Origin: Acidobacteriota bacterium | Lineage (GTDB): Bacteria > Acidobacteriota > Terriglobia > Terriglobales > Acidobacteriaceae | Reading direction: 5' to 3' | Length of the DNA stretch: 61,076 nucleotides | NCBI GenBank assembly: GCA_021781495.1 | Contig: JAJXWS010000006.1 | Location: 1 to 61,076 of the forward strand | Part shown: piece after piece, positions 60,988-61,076 of the stretch | Position numbering within the stretch: the first letter of the stretch is position 1 | How the letters are laid out: the number at the start of each line of letters is the position of its first letter | Position numbers and translations under genes: made by a program | Notes under the pieces: model-generated | What the model was told of the DNA's origin: nothing | Databases searched by the model: none | Seen by the model: only the letters and a program-made list of their open reading frames with translations

Positions 60988-61054
60988 CCACCGCCTAACA
61001 GGCGGTGGCTTCGGGTTACGGCTTAAAGCCGGATCGATCGGCCATGCGGCCGAT
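60988..61054. repeat. Three stem-loops in a row
   Basis: Stems CCACCGCC/GGCGGTGG (60988-61008), CGGCTT/AAGCCG (61019-61031), and ATCGGCC/GGCCGAT (61037-61054) follow one another. They lie between serB and the end of a possible minus-strand gene and, with the hairpin at 60937, may form a cluster of terminators or RNA-stabilising elements. Confidence 0.55.
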
Positions 61055-61076
61055 TACACCACGTTGAAGTCATCGT
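61054..61076 (-). CDS. Possible 3' end of a gene continuing beyond the window
   Basis: Read on the minus strand from the window edge, the codons give DDFNVV followed by TAA (61056-61054). The hairpin series directly after it would suit a gene end. There are too few codons to identify the protein, so this is only a suggestion. Confidence 0.25.

Noticed and set aside
1..61076. tRNA, rRNA, insertion sequence, integrase or phage genes
   Set aside because: None was recognised on reading either strand; a covariance-model scan was not possible here, so a small ncRNA could still be missed.

Overview
The window looks like the chromosome of a Gram-negative, high-GC soil-type bacterium, most likely an acidobacterium (class Terriglobia, Acidobacteriaceae-like). 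This is inferred from the style of the proteins: carboxypeptidase-regulatory-like lipoproteins, secreted esterases, YncE-like propellers, LptE (so an outer membrane is present), and conserved proteins of unknown function interleaved with housekeeping genes. No rRNA, tRNA, insertion sequence, integrase, phage gene or CRISPR array was seen. Gene density is high and nearly every stretch reads as vertically inherited chromosome.

Layout. 0.2-9.3 kb: a small membrane peptide, a DUF1648 membrane protein, a DnaC-like ATPase, an SGNH hydrolase, rpmE (L31), dusB, a thiolase, hrpB and a secreted Fes-like esterase. 9.7-19.3 kb: a secreted protein with an internal duplication around a TonB-C-like domain, ssb, a heme O synthase/DUF420 cluster, aroK, two DMT exporters, lptE-holA, and two tandem bacteriohemerythrins. 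19.3-25.8 kb: a secreted propeller-like protein, a PP2C phosphatase, an archaeal-type bifunctional fructose-bisphosphate aldolase/phosphatase, an MFS carrier, a zinc-ribbon membrane protein and two small secreted proteins, the second frameshifted. 25.9-31.1 kb: a YceI-MarR unit with a perfect 22-bp operator, a PilZ plus degenerate-receiver LuxR pair, and a gene for an exported protein made of six perfect 15-residue repeats, followed by two unknown genes. 31.1-34.2 kb: an aldo/keto reductase and an esterase + ATP-grasp pair behind a Fur-box-like site. 34.7-39.2 kb: rpsP-khpA-rimM-trmD-rplS-rnhB and a lipoprotein. 39.2-44.8 kb: msrPQ, a LacI regulator, mog, an esterase and a lipid kinase. 45.0-49.9 kb: a BlaI-M56-HtrA operon with an operator dyad, and a YncE-like protein. 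50.0-54.2 kb: tex and a DHA2 exporter. 54.2-59.4 kb: a hexarate (glucarate/galactarate) operon kdgD-gudP-gudD-garD. 59.6-61.1 kb: serB and the 3' end of another gene.

How genes work together. The hexarate operon is a near-complete route: uptake (GudP), dehydration of D-glucarate (GudD) and galactarate (GarD) to 5-keto-4-deoxyglucarate, then KdgD to 2,5-dioxopentanoate; the final dehydrogenase is not in the window. BlaI, an M56 peptidase and HtrA look like an inducible proteolytic envelope-stress module. MsrP needs molybdopterin, and mog, which makes a step of that cofactor, lies 1.5 kb away. The translation cluster 34.7-38.0 kb matures 16S rRNA and tRNA and supplies S16 and L19.

Most unusual: the tandem-repeat exported protein at 28975-29322, whose six repeat units are identical in protein but all differ in DNA through silent changes; the Fur-box-like control of the esterase/ATP-grasp pair; the BlaI-M56-HtrA operon with two matching dyads; and the LuxR regulator with Glu in place of the phospho-Asp.
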